Assembly: GCA_902792085.1 (NCBI GenBank)
Contig: CADAYE010000009.1
Span: 1 to 64,000 of the forward strand
Length of the DNA stretch: 64,000 nucleotides
From: an uncultured bacterium
GTDB taxonomy: Bacteria > Cyanobacteriota > Vampirovibrionia > Gastranaerophilales > Gastranaerophilaceae
Reading direction: 5' to 3'
How positions within the stretch are numbered: position 1 is the first letter of the stretch; each line of letters starts with the position of its first letter. Below the pieces are notes generated by a model. That model did not search any database, was not told the DNA's origin, and worked only from the letters and a program-made list of their open reading frames with translations. Shown in pieces: positions 47,980 to 57,024 of the stretch. Both the position numbers and the translations under genes were made by a program.

Positions 47980-50900
47980 ATGGCTGACGAAATGCAATAT
48001 GTGCCGCTCCATTTGCACACGGAATATTCTTTGTTAGATGGGGCAATAAGAATAGGGGATTTGTGCAAATTCTGCAAAGAACATAACATGCCGGGTGTTG
48101 CAGTAACTGACCACGGTGTTATGTACGGTGCAATGGATTTGTATATTGAAGCAGATAAAATCAATGCTCCCGAAAAAGAAAAAATGCAGCAAGACCCTGA
48201 ATATCAGCCAAATTTGTTTAATCCTATTGTCGGGCAGGAATTTTATGTTCATGATGGCGATATATCAGAACGCAACCCGAATCACAATCCTCGCTATCAC
48301 TTGGTTTTATTAGCAAAAAATAACACAGGGTACAAAAATCTTGTAAAATTATCTTCTATTGCGCATATTGACGGATTTTATGTAAAGCCGAGAATAAATT
48401 TTGAACTTATTGAAAAATACCATGAGGGATTAATTTGTTGTAGTGCCTGCCTTGCGGGGGAAGTTATACAAAACCTTTTGCGTACTGATTATGAAGGTGC
48501 GAAAGCAGTTGCGAAAAAATATCAGGATTTGTTTGGGGACGATTATTATATCGAACTTCAGGATCATGGTTTGGATGATCAAAAGCGAACAAACCCGGAA
48601 CTCATAAAAATTGCCAAAGAACTTGGGATAAAAATGGTAATCACAAATGATTCACACTATCTAAAAAAAGAAGATGCAGATTGGCATGACACTTTACTGT
48701 GTATGCAAACAAAATCTTTAAAAACCGATACTAACCGTTTTCATTTTCCTAACAATGAATTTTATGTCAAAACGGTAGATGAACTTCGTGAAGCATTTCG
48801 CTGGATGGACGGGGAAACATTTAACGAATGTATTAAAAATACTGTTGATATTTGTAAAAAATGTTCAATTACTGTAGAGTGGAAAGCGCCTTTACCGGAT
48901 TTTCCGGTACCTGACGGTTATACTACTGACACATATTTGGAGTCACTTGTTGACCAAGGGATGAAACGCAAATATCCTAAAGAAAAAATTACAAAAGAAC
49001 TTAAAGACAGAGCAAGATATGAACTCGGTATTATTCAAAAAATGGGATTCAGCGCATATTTCCTTATTACATGGGATTTTATCCATTATGCCAAAACTCA
49101 TGATATTCCTGTCGGACCGGGCAGGGGCTCCGCTGCGGGTTCACTTGTTGCGTATTGCCTTGATATAACAGACTTAGACCCGATTGAACATCATCTATTG
49201 TTTGAAAGATTTTTGAATCCTGAAAGATTTTCAATGCCTGATATTGATACGGACTTTTGCATTGATAAGCGTGGGGAAGTTATTGATTATGTTGTTCAAA
49301 AATATGGCGAAGATAAGGTTTGCCAGATTATAACCTTTAACACACTTGCAGCCCGTAACGCAATGAAAAGCGTTGCAAGGGTATTTGATATCCCTTATGC
49401 AAGGAGTAAAGAACTTTCCGATTTGATTTCCGATGCTCCGGGGGCAAAAATATCCGAAGCTCTGCAAGACGGTATGGAACTAAAAAAACTTTATGATTCT
49501 GATGAAGAAGTTAAAAAACTTGTTGATACGGCTTTGCATGTCGAGGGCTTGAAAAACGCAACGGGTATGCACGCAGCAGGGGTCATCATTTCATATAAGC
49601 CTTTAGACGAAATCGTTCCTGTTCAGCATGGGAAAGACGGTGTTGTTGTAACCCAATACCACAGAGAAATTCTTGAAAAGATGAAACTTTTAAAGATGGA
49701 CTTTTTGGGATTGCGCAACCTTACAATGATTTCAAAAACCGTAAAACTTATCAAGAAATGTCAAAATATTGATGTTGATATAAACCACATACCGCTTGAT
49801 GATAAACCCACTTACGATATGTTGATAAGAGGTGAAACTGTCGGGGTATTTCAACTTGAATCTCAAGGAATGACAAATCTGGTTAAAAAACTTCAGCCTG
49901 ATGTATTTGAAGATTTGGGTGCATTAGTTGCTCTGTTCCGTCCGGGGCCTTTGGGTTCAGGGATGGTTGATGAATTTGTTGACCGTAAACACGGCAGAAA
50001 AGCCATTACATATCCTCACCCAAGATTAGAGCCTGTCTTGAAAGATACTTATGGTACAATGGTTTACCAAGAACAGATTATGCAAATCTTTCAGGTTATG
50101 GCTGATTATTCGCTCGGTCAGGCAGATCAGGTTCGAAGAATGATGGGGCATAAAGATCCTGCCGCAATGGCTGCTCAAGAAGGAAAACTCATTGAAGGTT
50201 CTGCAAAATACGGTATGAAAGCCGAAGATGCAAAAGTATTGTTTGAACAAATACAAAACTTTGCAGCATACTGTTTCAACCGCGCACATTCATCTGCTTA
50301 TGCCTTTGTAGCATATCAAACGGCATATTTAAAGTGTCATTATCCTGTTGAATATTTATCTGAACTTTTGACAAGTGTGGCAGGTGATCAGGAAAAGACT
50401 CAGGCATATATTGAAGAAGCACAAAAATACGGTATAAAAGTTCTGCCGCCGGATATAAATAAATCTTTCTCAGAATACGCACCTGACGGTCACAATATCC
50501 GCTTTGGACTTGCATCAATCAAACAGGTTGGGGAAGGCGTCGTTGATGAAATTATCAAAGAAAGAGAAGCAAACGGTGATTTTACTTCAATTTATGATTT
50601 TATAAAACGAGTTGATGTAAAATGTTCAAATAAAAGAGCCTTAGAGGGCTTAATTAAATCAGGGGCATTCTCGCAAATTGAAAAAAGCCGAAAACAACTG
50701 ATGGAAAACCTTGATTATATAGTTTCAACGGCGTCAAAAGAAGCCAAAGAAAAAGAATCAGGTCAGGCAAGTTTATTTGACATGTTAGGGGACTCAACAT
50801 CTGTTGACAATGCAAAATTCAGCCTTGGCGGTAGTGATGAAGAATATGATGCAAGACAAATTCAAATCTTTGAAAAGGAATTTTTAGGATTTTATGTAAC

Positions 50901-51495
50901 AAGTCATCCGCTTTCAACCATTCGCGACAAATTGCCGTTTTTAATGACTCATAAAATCTCACAAATTCCGAATATTCCAAATGATAAATCGGTTACAATC
51001 TGCGGACTTGTTACGGCAACAAGACAAATTCCTCAAAAGTCTGATCCGACAAAATTTATAAGATTTGTCACAATAGAAGATTTGACCGGAAAAATAGATA
51101 CTCTTGCTTTTAATTCCAAAATAGCAGATTACGGCGATTTATTGCAAAATGAACAAAGAATAATTGTATCAGGAAAAGTCAGCCGAAGAAGTGACGATGA
51201 ACCGCCTATTATTCTTGTTGATACTGTAAAACCAGTCGATAATACAAATATTGTAACGCTTGAGTTAAAAGACGAATTTAAATACGAAGAAATAATTTTA
51301 TTAAAACAAATGCTTTGCAAATATAAAGGCTCTGACCCTGTTATGCTAAAATTGCCTGACCTTACGGGGGAATCCAAAATTCTGACTGCATCAATGTTTT
51401 GGGTAAACACATCAAACGACCTTGTTAATACACTAAACAAAAGTTTTGGGAACAGACTTGAAGTCAGTGTTAAATCAATGGATAAAAAATGGTAA
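47980..51495 (+). CDS. dnaE: DNA polymerase III subunit alpha
   Basis: 1171 residues, the replicative polymerase. The N-terminal PHP domain starts VPLHLHTEYSLLDGAI; the catalytic aspartates are in MPDIDTDFCID (near 425); the fingers and beta-binding region follow (GLRNLTMISKTV; MMGHKDPAAM), then helix-hairpin-helix and OB domains (VTICGLVTATRQI). Length fits DnaE1. The ATG at 47980 has no clear ribosome site; GATAAT lies eight bases upstream. Confidence 0.97.
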   Translation: MADEMQYVPLHLHTEYSLLDGAIRIGDLCKFCKEHNMPGVAVTDHGVMYGAMDLYIEADKINAPEKEKMQQDPEYQPNLFNPIVGQEFYVHDGDISERNPNHNPRYHLVLLAKNNTGYKNLVKLSSIAHIDGFYVKPRINFELIEKYHEGLICCSACLAGEVIQNLLRTDYEGAKAVAKKYQDLFGDDYYIELQDHGLDDQKRTNPELIKIAKELGIKMVITNDSHYLKKEDADWHDTLLCMQTKSLKTDTNRFHFPNNEFYVKTVDELREAFRWMDGETFNECIKNTVDICKKCSITVEWKAPLPDFPVPDGYTTDTYLESLVDQGMKRKYPKEKITKELKDRARYELGIIQKMGFSAYFLITWDFIHYAKTHDIPVGPGRGSAAGSLVAYCLDITDLDPIEHHLLFERFLNPERFSMPDIDTDFCIDKRGEVIDYVVQKYGEDKVCQIITFNTLAARNAMKSVARVFDIPYARSKELSDLISDAPGAKISEALQDGMELKKLYDSDEEVKKLVDTALHVEGLKNATGMHAAGVIISYKPLDEIVPVQHGKDGVVVTQYHREILEKMKLLKMDFLGLRNLTMISKTVKLIKKCQNIDVDINHIPLDDKPTYDMLIRGETVGVFQLESQGMTNLVKKLQPDVFEDLGALVALFRPGPLGSGMVDEFVDRKHGRKAITYPHPRLEPVLKDTYGTMVYQEQIMQIFQVMADYSLGQADQVRRMMGHKDPAAMAAQEGKLIEGSAKYGMKAEDAKVLFEQIQNFAAYCFNRAHSSAYAFVAYQTAYLKCHYPVEYLSELLTSVAGDQEKTQAYIEEAQKYGIKVLPPDINKSFSEYAPDGHNIRFGLASIKQVGEGVVDEIIKEREANGDFTSIYDFIKRVDVKCSNKRALEGLIKSGAFSQIEKSRKQLMENLDYIVSTASKEAKEKESGQASLFDMLGDSTSVDNAKFSLGGSDEEYDARQIQIFEKEFLGFYVTSHPLSTIRDKLPFLMTHKISQIPNIPNDKSVTICGLVTATRQIPQKSDPTKFIRFVTIEDLTGKIDTLAFNSKIADYGDLLQNEQRIIVSGKVSRRSDDEPPIILVDTVKPVDNTNIVTLELKDEFKYEEIILLKQMLCKYKGSDPVMLKLPDLTGESKILTASMFWVNTSNDLVNTLNKSFGNRLEVSVKSMDKKW

Positions 51496-51575
51496 ATATA
51501 TATTTATAAAACAATAGCAAAAAAAATTTTTTTTATGTTTTAAACATTGTAAGATACTAAATAAAAGGGCTCACA

Positions 51576-52034
51576 ATGAATAGAATTAATGATATTACAT
51601 TTACCGGAATCAAATATACATCTGCAGGAAGAATATTTGCAAGTAATCAATCTAAAAAATCTCAGGTATTACTACAAAAAGCGGAAAAAGAAATGAAAAA
51701 TTATCGATATACAAACTTTGTAGTAAATAAAAATGGATATAGCATACAATATGCGGATGAAACCGGCAAACATTCTACACAATTGAAAGACATTCGCTTT
51801 ACTTGCGATAATGATGTTATATTTATACTTAAAAATAAACAGAGATTAAGATTTTCATTTTTAGATGAACTTGATATGCATCAAAAATGTGCTTTAGCTG
51901 CTTCGATAGATGCTTCAGAGAATAATTCTAATCTTAATTCAAGCATTATATTAACAAATTTATTAGAACATAAAAATACATATCCAATTAAAAAAAATTT
52001 TTTTGAAAAATTAAAAGACTATATAACAAAATAA
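51576..52034 (+). CDS. Hypothetical protein with ITFTG motif
   Basis: 152 residues, no family recognised. The start MNRINDITFTGIKYTSAG shows the short [IV]-[ST]-F-x-G motif near the N-terminus. The protein is basic with a beta-rich middle (GYSIQYADETGKHSTQLKDIRF) and a poly-Lys/Asn end. AGGG lies eight bases before the ATG. It is 80 bases after dnaE and convergent with a small gene beyond the candidate RNA. Confidence 0.6.
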   Translation: MNRINDITFTGIKYTSAGRIFASNQSKKSQVLLQKAEKEMKNYRYTNFVVNKNGYSIQYADETGKHSTQLKDIRFTCDNDVIFILKNKQRLRFSFLDELDMHQKCALAASIDASENNSNLNSSIILTNLLEHKNTYPIKKNFFEKLKDYITK

Positions 52035-52035
52035 A

Positions 52036-52170
52036 AAAGTCCCATACAAGCGGATTTTGTTACCTGCTGATCTCTGCAGGTGGGTGAGAACCCTGAGTAA
52101 TCCGTTTCCCGCTTGCGATATAAAATCGGCGGGTATACTTCAGCCTCATCGGAGTTAACTCTCCCTATTT
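52036..52170 (-). ncRNA. Candidate structured non-coding RNA
   Basis: Between two convergent genes is a GC-richer block of paired sequence. On the minus strand: GGAG/CTCC hairpin (52151-52164), CCCGC/GCGGG enclosing CGA/TCG (52107-52133), then a three-way junction: CAAGCG..GGATT pairs with AATCCGCTTG (52047-52056) around GGGT/ACCC (52082-52093) and ACCTGC/GCAGGT (52062-52081). GCGG can pair either upstream or downstream, giving two exclusive folds. TTTTTT follows at 52039-52034. It matches none of the riboswitch, SRP, tmRNA or RNase P motifs I know; a 6S-like RNA is possible. The strand is uncertain. Confidence 0.5.
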
Positions 52171-52254
52171 ATGTAAATGTAGGAACAAAATTAACACCTG
52201 TATGGAACTGTAAAACAGTTTAGCATATATTATTGTGCTTTGCAAACAAAATGA

Positions 52255-52674
52255 TTAGTTAAAAAATTTTTTTGCTAATGTTTCGTAATAATATTCTATT
52301 TTTTTGTTTACAGTAAGTTGCAAATCTCTTATAGAAAGTTTATCAATATCTGAGATTGATGTCCTCAAAATTGGCGTTTTTACCCCGTCATAAATTCTTT
52401 GCGCTCTTTCCGTATTATGTAAAAAATTCAATAATGTAACATTTTCAAATGTTTTAGGTATCTCATCACTAAAGAACAACAGCTTTGCAGGAGTAGAGTG
52501 TATTATGTCAAGTGTCAAATCCCCCTTAATATTTGAGCCGATAAATATATCCGTTGGGTATAATTCACCAAGCCCGAAAATATATGGCATTTTATCAATA
52601 TTTCCCTGCTTCATATATTTTACTAATGACGGTTTTATATAAGTTTGTCCGAATGTTATTTTATCCGTTTTCAT
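52255..52674 (-). CDS. Hypothetical protein with ITFG motif
   Basis: 139 residues, no family recognised. It begins MKTDKITFGQTYIKPS, again a [IV]-T-F-x element in the first ten residues. The body is mixed alpha/beta with no signal peptide, cysteine or metal motif. No ribosome site is evident. It shares its style, not its sequence, with the ITFTG protein on the other side of the candidate RNA. Confidence 0.55.
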   Translation of the reverse strand: MKTDKITFGQTYIKPSLVKYMKQGNIDKMPYIFGLGELYPTDIFIGSNIKGDLTLDIIHSTPAKLLFFSDEIPKTFENVTLLNFLHNTERAQRIYDGVKTPILRTSISDIDKLSIRDLQLTVNKKIEYYYETLAKKFFN

Positions 52675-52790
52675 ATATGATATAAAACAACTAAAAATAT
52701 TTTTTGCGAATTTGTAAAAAAAAGTAAATATTATTGTTGAATTTAACTGTTTATGTTACACTTTAAAAGTAACAAATTGGGGTATAAAGA

Positions 52791-52991
52791 ATGCTGGTTG
52801 ATTCAATCGGATATTTAAAGAAGAGTAGCGGGGCAGTTAATGCTGATGTTAAAAAAGCACAAATTAGGCCTTATGTAAATTACTATCTTAACGACATTAG
52901 CGGTCAGTCTTTTGCAAAAAACATGGATTTTAATGCTGCAAAAAGAAATTCAGATTCGCTTATCGGTAAATTTTTAAATTTATTTGCTTAA
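52791..52991 (+). CDS. Small hypothetical protein
   Basis: 66 residues, soluble, slightly basic, no family known. A promoter-like TTGTTG-N17-TACACT lies upstream, and GGGG stands about ten bases before the ATG. The stop overlaps the convergent MFS gene by four bases. Coding status rests on these signals and an uninterrupted frame only. Confidence 0.5.
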   Translation: MLVDSIGYLKKSSGAVNADVKKAQIRPYVNYYLNDISGQSFAKNMDFNAAKRNSDSLIGKFLNLFA

Positions 52992-54157
52992 TTATTCGTT
53001 TTTGGGAATAAGAATTTTACAAGATATGAGCATACGGCGGGGATAACAGATATTCCCACAAGTACCGGAACGATACTTGTATTTTGTGCTATGAACCCAA
53101 CCACTGACATTATAATTGCAACAATTCCCCACGAAAATCCGTTTATAAATCCTCCGATAATACTTTTATATTGCGGAATAACATTTTGCGCCAAGTTCAT
53201 TGTTATAGGAGTTGCAAACATTGTGACAAACCCCATTATCCCGAATATTGCAAAAGATAATATCGGCATGCTTTTATAAGTGAGCATAAATAAAACCATC
53301 AACGGCAAAGTTGTTATCATTGAAAAATAAAATACATTTGCAGTTCCGATTTTATGTTCAAATTTTGGACTTATAAGTGATGCAATTCCACCCAAAAATA
53401 TGAAAAAGAATAACGCAAGTCCGATTTGAAATTTTGAGTACCCTTGCGATTTCCACAAAAAAGGTAATAAAATTGAGCATGAGGTTGTCATTAATGACTT
53501 TAACATTGCTATGATATTTAATATATTCAATTTTCGGTTTGAAAGAATATCTTTCAGCGCTTTACCCAAATGAATATCAGGTTTTTGAACAATCTCAGCA
53601 GAAAATTTAGGAACCATCTTGAACATCAAAATTGCCCAAATAACACCAAGCGAAGCCAAATACGGCATTTTGTTTAATCCGAAATACTGTGCAATAAAAG
53701 ATGAAAACAAAGGTCCCATTGAATAACCTAATGTTCCGAAGGCAATAAAAATTCCCATATTTCTTACAACATCAGATTTAGAGAATTTTGAAATTAATCC
53801 CAAAGATTGCGGATGAAAAAGACTTGAACCAAGACTGCCAAGCATTATAAATAAAACCATATTGATAATATTTTGACTTGCCGGTGCAAACGAAATAAAC
53901 ACAGATGTGAAAATTAACCCCCAAAAAATTAATGCCCTTTTGCGCATTTTATCCGCAAAGAAGCCAAAAAACGGCTGTAAAAGTGATGAAAATATATGCG
54001 AACAACTCAAAATTATAGTTGCAACAGGCATAGAAATCTTCACCTGTTCTGCAATAAACGGCATAATAGGGTTTAAAAATCCCGTATAAATGTCATTAAT
54101 AAAATGCCCGCCGCAGAACCATATTTGGGGTTTTCGTTCTTCTTTAGTGTAAATCAT
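52988..54157 (-). CDS. MFS transporter, fosmidomycin-resistance (Fsr) type
   Basis: 389 residues, twelve membrane helices. GGHFINDIYTGFLNPIMPFI in helix 1 and FGFFADKMRKRALIFWG after helix 2 match the Fsr/MFS drug-exporter group, which uses the proton gradient. Substrates of relatives include fosmidomycin; the true substrate here is unknown. The box TGC-GAAAAT six bases before the ATG could make it leaderless. Confidence 0.85.
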   Translation of the reverse strand: MIYTKEERKPQIWFCGGHFINDIYTGFLNPIMPFIAEQVKISMPVATIILSCSHIFSSLLQPFFGFFADKMRKRALIFWGLIFTSVFISFAPASQNIINMVLFIMLGSLGSSLFHPQSLGLISKFSKSDVVRNMGIFIAFGTLGYSMGPLFSSFIAQYFGLNKMPYLASLGVIWAILMFKMVPKFSAEIVQKPDIHLGKALKDILSNRKLNILNIIAMLKSLMTTSCSILLPFLWKSQGYSKFQIGLALFFFIFLGGIASLISPKFEHKIGTANVFYFSMITTLPLMVLFMLTYKSMPILSFAIFGIMGFVTMFATPITMNLAQNVIPQYKSIIGGFINGFSWGIVAIIMSVVGFIAQNTSIVPVLVGISVIPAVCSYLVKFLFPKTNN

Positions 54158-54289
54158 AAAGTTATTTTCGCATTAAAACAAATGTTTTGCAAATCTGGAT
54201 GAAACTAAGAAAATTCTCAAATTTAATATATACATTTGGATATATACATGTTAATATGACTTTGTAGGTAACATAAAGGAGTATAAATA

Positions 54290-54892
54290 ATGCAAGTAAA
54301 AAATATTATTTCATCGATTTTAATTGCAGGCACAACTTTAACCTGCGTAAATTGCAAAAATAATAATAAAATAGTTCAACCGCTTGAAAAGCAGGCAAAA
54401 ACGGTTGTAAAAGACACTTTACCGAAAGCATATGCAGACCTTAAAATATATTGCGGATTTGAGCCAAAATATAATTTAAGAGTAGAAAACGGCGTATCTT
54501 TCATTACAGATAATATAAAATATTCAGCACAAAATGGTAAAATAATCGGAGAATTTACGGATATTGCAAAGGGTTTTAAAAGTGAAAAATTCATTGTCGA
54601 GCAACGTGATTATACGCAACAAGCTGTTGAAACAATAAAAATGCTTGCGGGATTTACAAAAGAAAATGCATCTGATACCTTAACTCTTAGCAAAGCAGAT
54701 ATTGCAAGTGCAAAATCAAGACTAAAACTTGGAACTATTTGGAATGATGCAAAGAATTTTTTTGAAAAAGCAGATTTGTCATATCTTCATTTTGGTAAAG
54801 TAAAAAATACAAATGAAACAAACGGAATAAAAATTGATATTTATGACAGTGATTATAAACTCAGCGATATTCAATTCAATACGGAAAAATAA
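54290..54892 (+). CDS. Hypothetical exported protein
   Basis: 200 residues. A signal-peptide-like start (MQVKNIISSILIAGTTLTCVNC) has a cysteine after ATTLT that is only a weak lipobox, so lipoprotein status is doubtful. The mature part is beta-rich and then helical, without a family I recognise. AAGGAG precedes the ATG. It is convergent with etfA, one base apart. Confidence 0.6.
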   Translation: MQVKNIISSILIAGTTLTCVNCKNNNKIVQPLEKQAKTVVKDTLPKAYADLKIYCGFEPKYNLRVENGVSFITDNIKYSAQNGKIIGEFTDIAKGFKSEKFIVEQRDYTQQAVETIKMLAGFTKENASDTLTLSKADIASAKSRLKLGTIWNDAKNFFEKADLSYLHFGKVKNTNETNGIKIDIYDSDYKLSDIQFNTEK

Positions 54893-54893
54893 T

Positions 54894-55892
54894 TTATAAT
54901 TCCAAATATTTTGGGACAATTTCAAAGAAATCACCTACAATTCCGGTATCGGCGATTTTGAATATCTGTGCATCAGGATCATTATTTATTGCAATAATAT
55001 GCTCCGATTTATCCATTCCGACAGTATGCTGAATTGCGCCTGAAATTCCGCATGCAATATAGATTTTTGGTCTGACTGTTTTTCCGGTCTGCCCTATTTG
55101 AATTGAATGAGGAGCAAGTCCGTTTTCAACAGCAGGTCTTGTTGCCGCAACTGAAGCCCCTATTTTATCGGCAAATTTTTGCAAAAGTTCAAAACCCTTC
55201 TCATTTTTTAACCCCATCCCGCCTGCTACAACAATATCTGCATTATCAAGATTATTAATCTCATTTTCAATTGTCTTTTTAAATTCCAATACTTCAACAT
55301 CATTTTTCAAACCGTCTAAAATTGAAGTATCTTTTCTGATAAACTCAGTGTCAGCGTAATAATCTACACTGTGGACTTTAAATACATTCGGTCTTACTGT
55401 TGCCATTTGCGGATAATTTTTGCACAAAATTGTCGCCATGAGTTCTCCGCCAAAAGTTGGTCTTGTTGCGGCAAGTTGACCTTTTTCATTTATATCAAGT
55501 TCTATACAGTCCGCAGTCAGACCTGTATGCAATGAACTTGAAATTCTCGGTGCCAAATCTCTGCCCTGATTAGTTGCGCCGATAAGTAAAATTTCAGGCT
55601 TTACTTCTTTTACAAGTTCAGTGAAAAGTTTTGAATAATACTTCGTTGAATATTTTTCAAGCCGCTTATCTTCAAAATAATATACTTTATTCACACCCAT
55701 ATTTTGAAATGAATCTTTAAAACCCTCAATAGTATCAGGAGAAGTAAAACAAACCGCACTAATTTCAACCCCGCCTAATTTTTGAGATAACTCATGCGCT
55801 TTTTCAAGGAGTTCAAAAAATACCGTATGAATATAATTTTCATGGGTTAATTGTGCATATAACATAATTCCGGAATTATTTTCATTAGGCAT
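54894..55892 (-). CDS. etfA: Electron transfer flavoprotein subunit alpha
   Basis: 332 residues. The C-terminal FAD domain has GQTGKTVRPKIYIACGISGAIQHTVGM, the ETF-alpha signature, and the N-terminal domain pairs with EtfB. The dimer shuttles electrons from acyl-CoA or other dehydrogenases. The start overlaps etfB by eight bases. No acyl-CoA dehydrogenase or quinone reductase is adjacent, so the electron donor is open; the NfnA-like flavoprotein upstream is a candidate partner. Confidence 0.95.
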   Translation of the reverse strand: MPNENNSGIMLYAQLTHENYIHTVFFELLEKAHELSQKLGGVEISAVCFTSPDTIEGFKDSFQNMGVNKVYYFEDKRLEKYSTKYYSKLFTELVKEVKPEILLIGATNQGRDLAPRISSSLHTGLTADCIELDINEKGQLAATRPTFGGELMATILCKNYPQMATVRPNVFKVHSVDYYADTEFIRKDTSILDGLKNDVEVLEFKKTIENEINNLDNADIVVAGGMGLKNEKGFELLQKFADKIGASVAATRPAVENGLAPHSIQIGQTGKTVRPKIYIACGISGAIQHTVGMDKSEHIIAINNDPDAQIFKIADTGIVGDFFEIVPKYLEL

Positions 55893-56682
55893 TTTTCACC
55901 TCCAAACTTTTAATTTTTTCATCCAAAAGTTTGACACTTTCCTCTGTTGAAAGTTCAAATTTTTGCGCATTATGATTTGACATATTGCGAAATGCTCTGC
56001 TAACATAAGTCGGAGAGCCTTTTAATCCTACTTGCTCGGGCTCTAAACCGATAATTTGCGCATCACAAATTCGGATTTCCTGTTTTAATGCAAATTTTAT
56101 TCCGTTTATTGTCGGACGCCTTGGCTCAAATTTACCTTCTAACACGCAAATAAGCGCAGGATATGTCGTTTTAACTCTTTCAATTCCGTTTTCCAAAATC
56201 CGTTTTAATTCAATTGATTTTTTATCAACCTTTTCAAATTTTTGTGTGTAAGTGACCTGCGGAATGTTTAAAAATTCTGCAATACAAGGTCCTGTCTGTG
56301 CCGTATCTCCATCAACAGCAAACTGACCGCAAACAATTAAATCGAAATCGGGAAGTTCGGTTTTGATTGCGGAAGAAATTGTTTTTCCAGTTGCATAAGT
56401 ATCCGCTCCTGCAAATTTCCTGTCAGAAATCAAAACAGCCTTATCACATCCTATCGCAAGAAGTTTGCGTAACATATCTTCTGCCTGATTTGGTCCCATA
56501 GTAAAAACTGTTATTTCAACATCTTTTAATTGCTCTTTGATTTTAAGAGCAAATTCAGCCGCATAAATATCATAAGGATTAATTACACTTTCAACTCCTT
56601 CACGCTGAATAGTATTATTTTCGGTCCAGCGAATATCGGTTGTATCAGGCACCTGTTTTACGCATAATGCTATTTTTAACAT
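55885..56682 (-). CDS. etfB: Electron transfer flavoprotein subunit beta
   Basis: 265 residues with the N-terminal VKQVPDTTDIRW and the nucleotide-site segment TGKTISSAIK; the region DTAQTGPCIAEFLNIPQVTY is also typical. It partners EtfA. The family splits into AMP-type and bifurcating FAD-type; I cannot assign this one with confidence by eye. AAGGAG precedes the ATG. A 150-base repeat tract separates it from the small Cys-rich gene upstream. Confidence 0.95.
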   Translation of the reverse strand: MLKIALCVKQVPDTTDIRWTENNTIQREGVESVINPYDIYAAEFALKIKEQLKDVEITVFTMGPNQAEDMLRKLLAIGCDKAVLISDRKFAGADTYATGKTISSAIKTELPDFDLIVCGQFAVDGDTAQTGPCIAEFLNIPQVTYTQKFEKVDKKSIELKRILENGIERVKTTYPALICVLEGKFEPRRPTINGIKFALKQEIRICDAQIIGLEPEQVGLKGSPTYVSRAFRNMSNHNAQKFELSTEESVKLLDEKIKSLEVKNA

Positions 56683-56704
56683 ATAAACTCCTTAATATTG
56701 AAAA

Positions 56705-56823
56705 CCCGAAACAAGTTCGGGATAAGGTATTTGTACGGCTCGTTACACTCGATTATACCATGCTTTTCGCAGGGATCCCGAAACAAGTTCGGGATAAGGT
56801 ATTTGTACGGCTCGTTACACTCG
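56705..56823. repeat. Two 47-bp direct repeats with palindrome
   Basis: 56705-56751 is repeated exactly at 56777-56823 (72-base period). Each begins with CCCGAA-acaag-TTCGGG, related to the HPELVSGS-type palindrome in thiL. The tract lies inside the Etf operon, between etfB and the Cys-rich gene. Confidence 0.85.
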
Positions 56824-56835
56824 CCTACAACTACC

Positions 56836-57015
56836 TTACTTTTTTGCGGCTTTCTGTTTTGCATTTGCACTCAAAAGCGCATCATAAGCCATTAAATACA
56901 TCGCACATTTTTTTACATTTGCAATATACCAGGCACACTTATCACCTGAACAAACCATGTCAATTCCTGTTCCGATACTTGTCAAAGGACAAGATTTCAT
57001 CTGCTGTTCTGCCAT
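56836..57015 (-). CDS. Small Cys-rich protein in the Etf operon
   Basis: 59 residues, short enough to escape most gene callers. MAEQQMKSCPLTSIGTGIDM starts it; cysteines are C9, C22, C27 and C37, with the core VCSGDKCAWY and a basic tail. GGAG stands six bases before the ATG and the gap to the NfnA-like gene is nine bases, so it is clearly part of this operon. The spacing C-x12-C-x4-C-x9-C could hold zinc or an Fe-S cluster. No family can be named. Confidence 0.75.
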   Translation of the reverse strand: MAEQQMKSCPLTSIGTGIDMVCSGDKCAWYIANVKKCAMYLMAYDALLSANAKQKAAKK

Positions 57016-57024
57016 AACTATCTC

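Noticed and set aside
52140-52165. Hammerhead ribozyme core
   Set aside because: CCGATGAGGCTGAAG on the minus strand lacks the required CUGAUGA and GAAA arrangement.
52036-52170. TPP riboswitch
   Set aside because: GGGTGAGAACCC and ACCTGCTGATCT look superficially similar, but the CTGAGA and ACCTGATC...GATAATGCCAGCG core elements are missing, and no downstream gene is on either strand.
56676-57017. Frames of 60-125 codons around the 47-bp repeats
   Set aside because: They are duplicated translations of the repeat (EPYKYLIPNLFR and similar), except the minus-strand 59-codon gene at 56836-57015, which has its own ribosome site and is listed.
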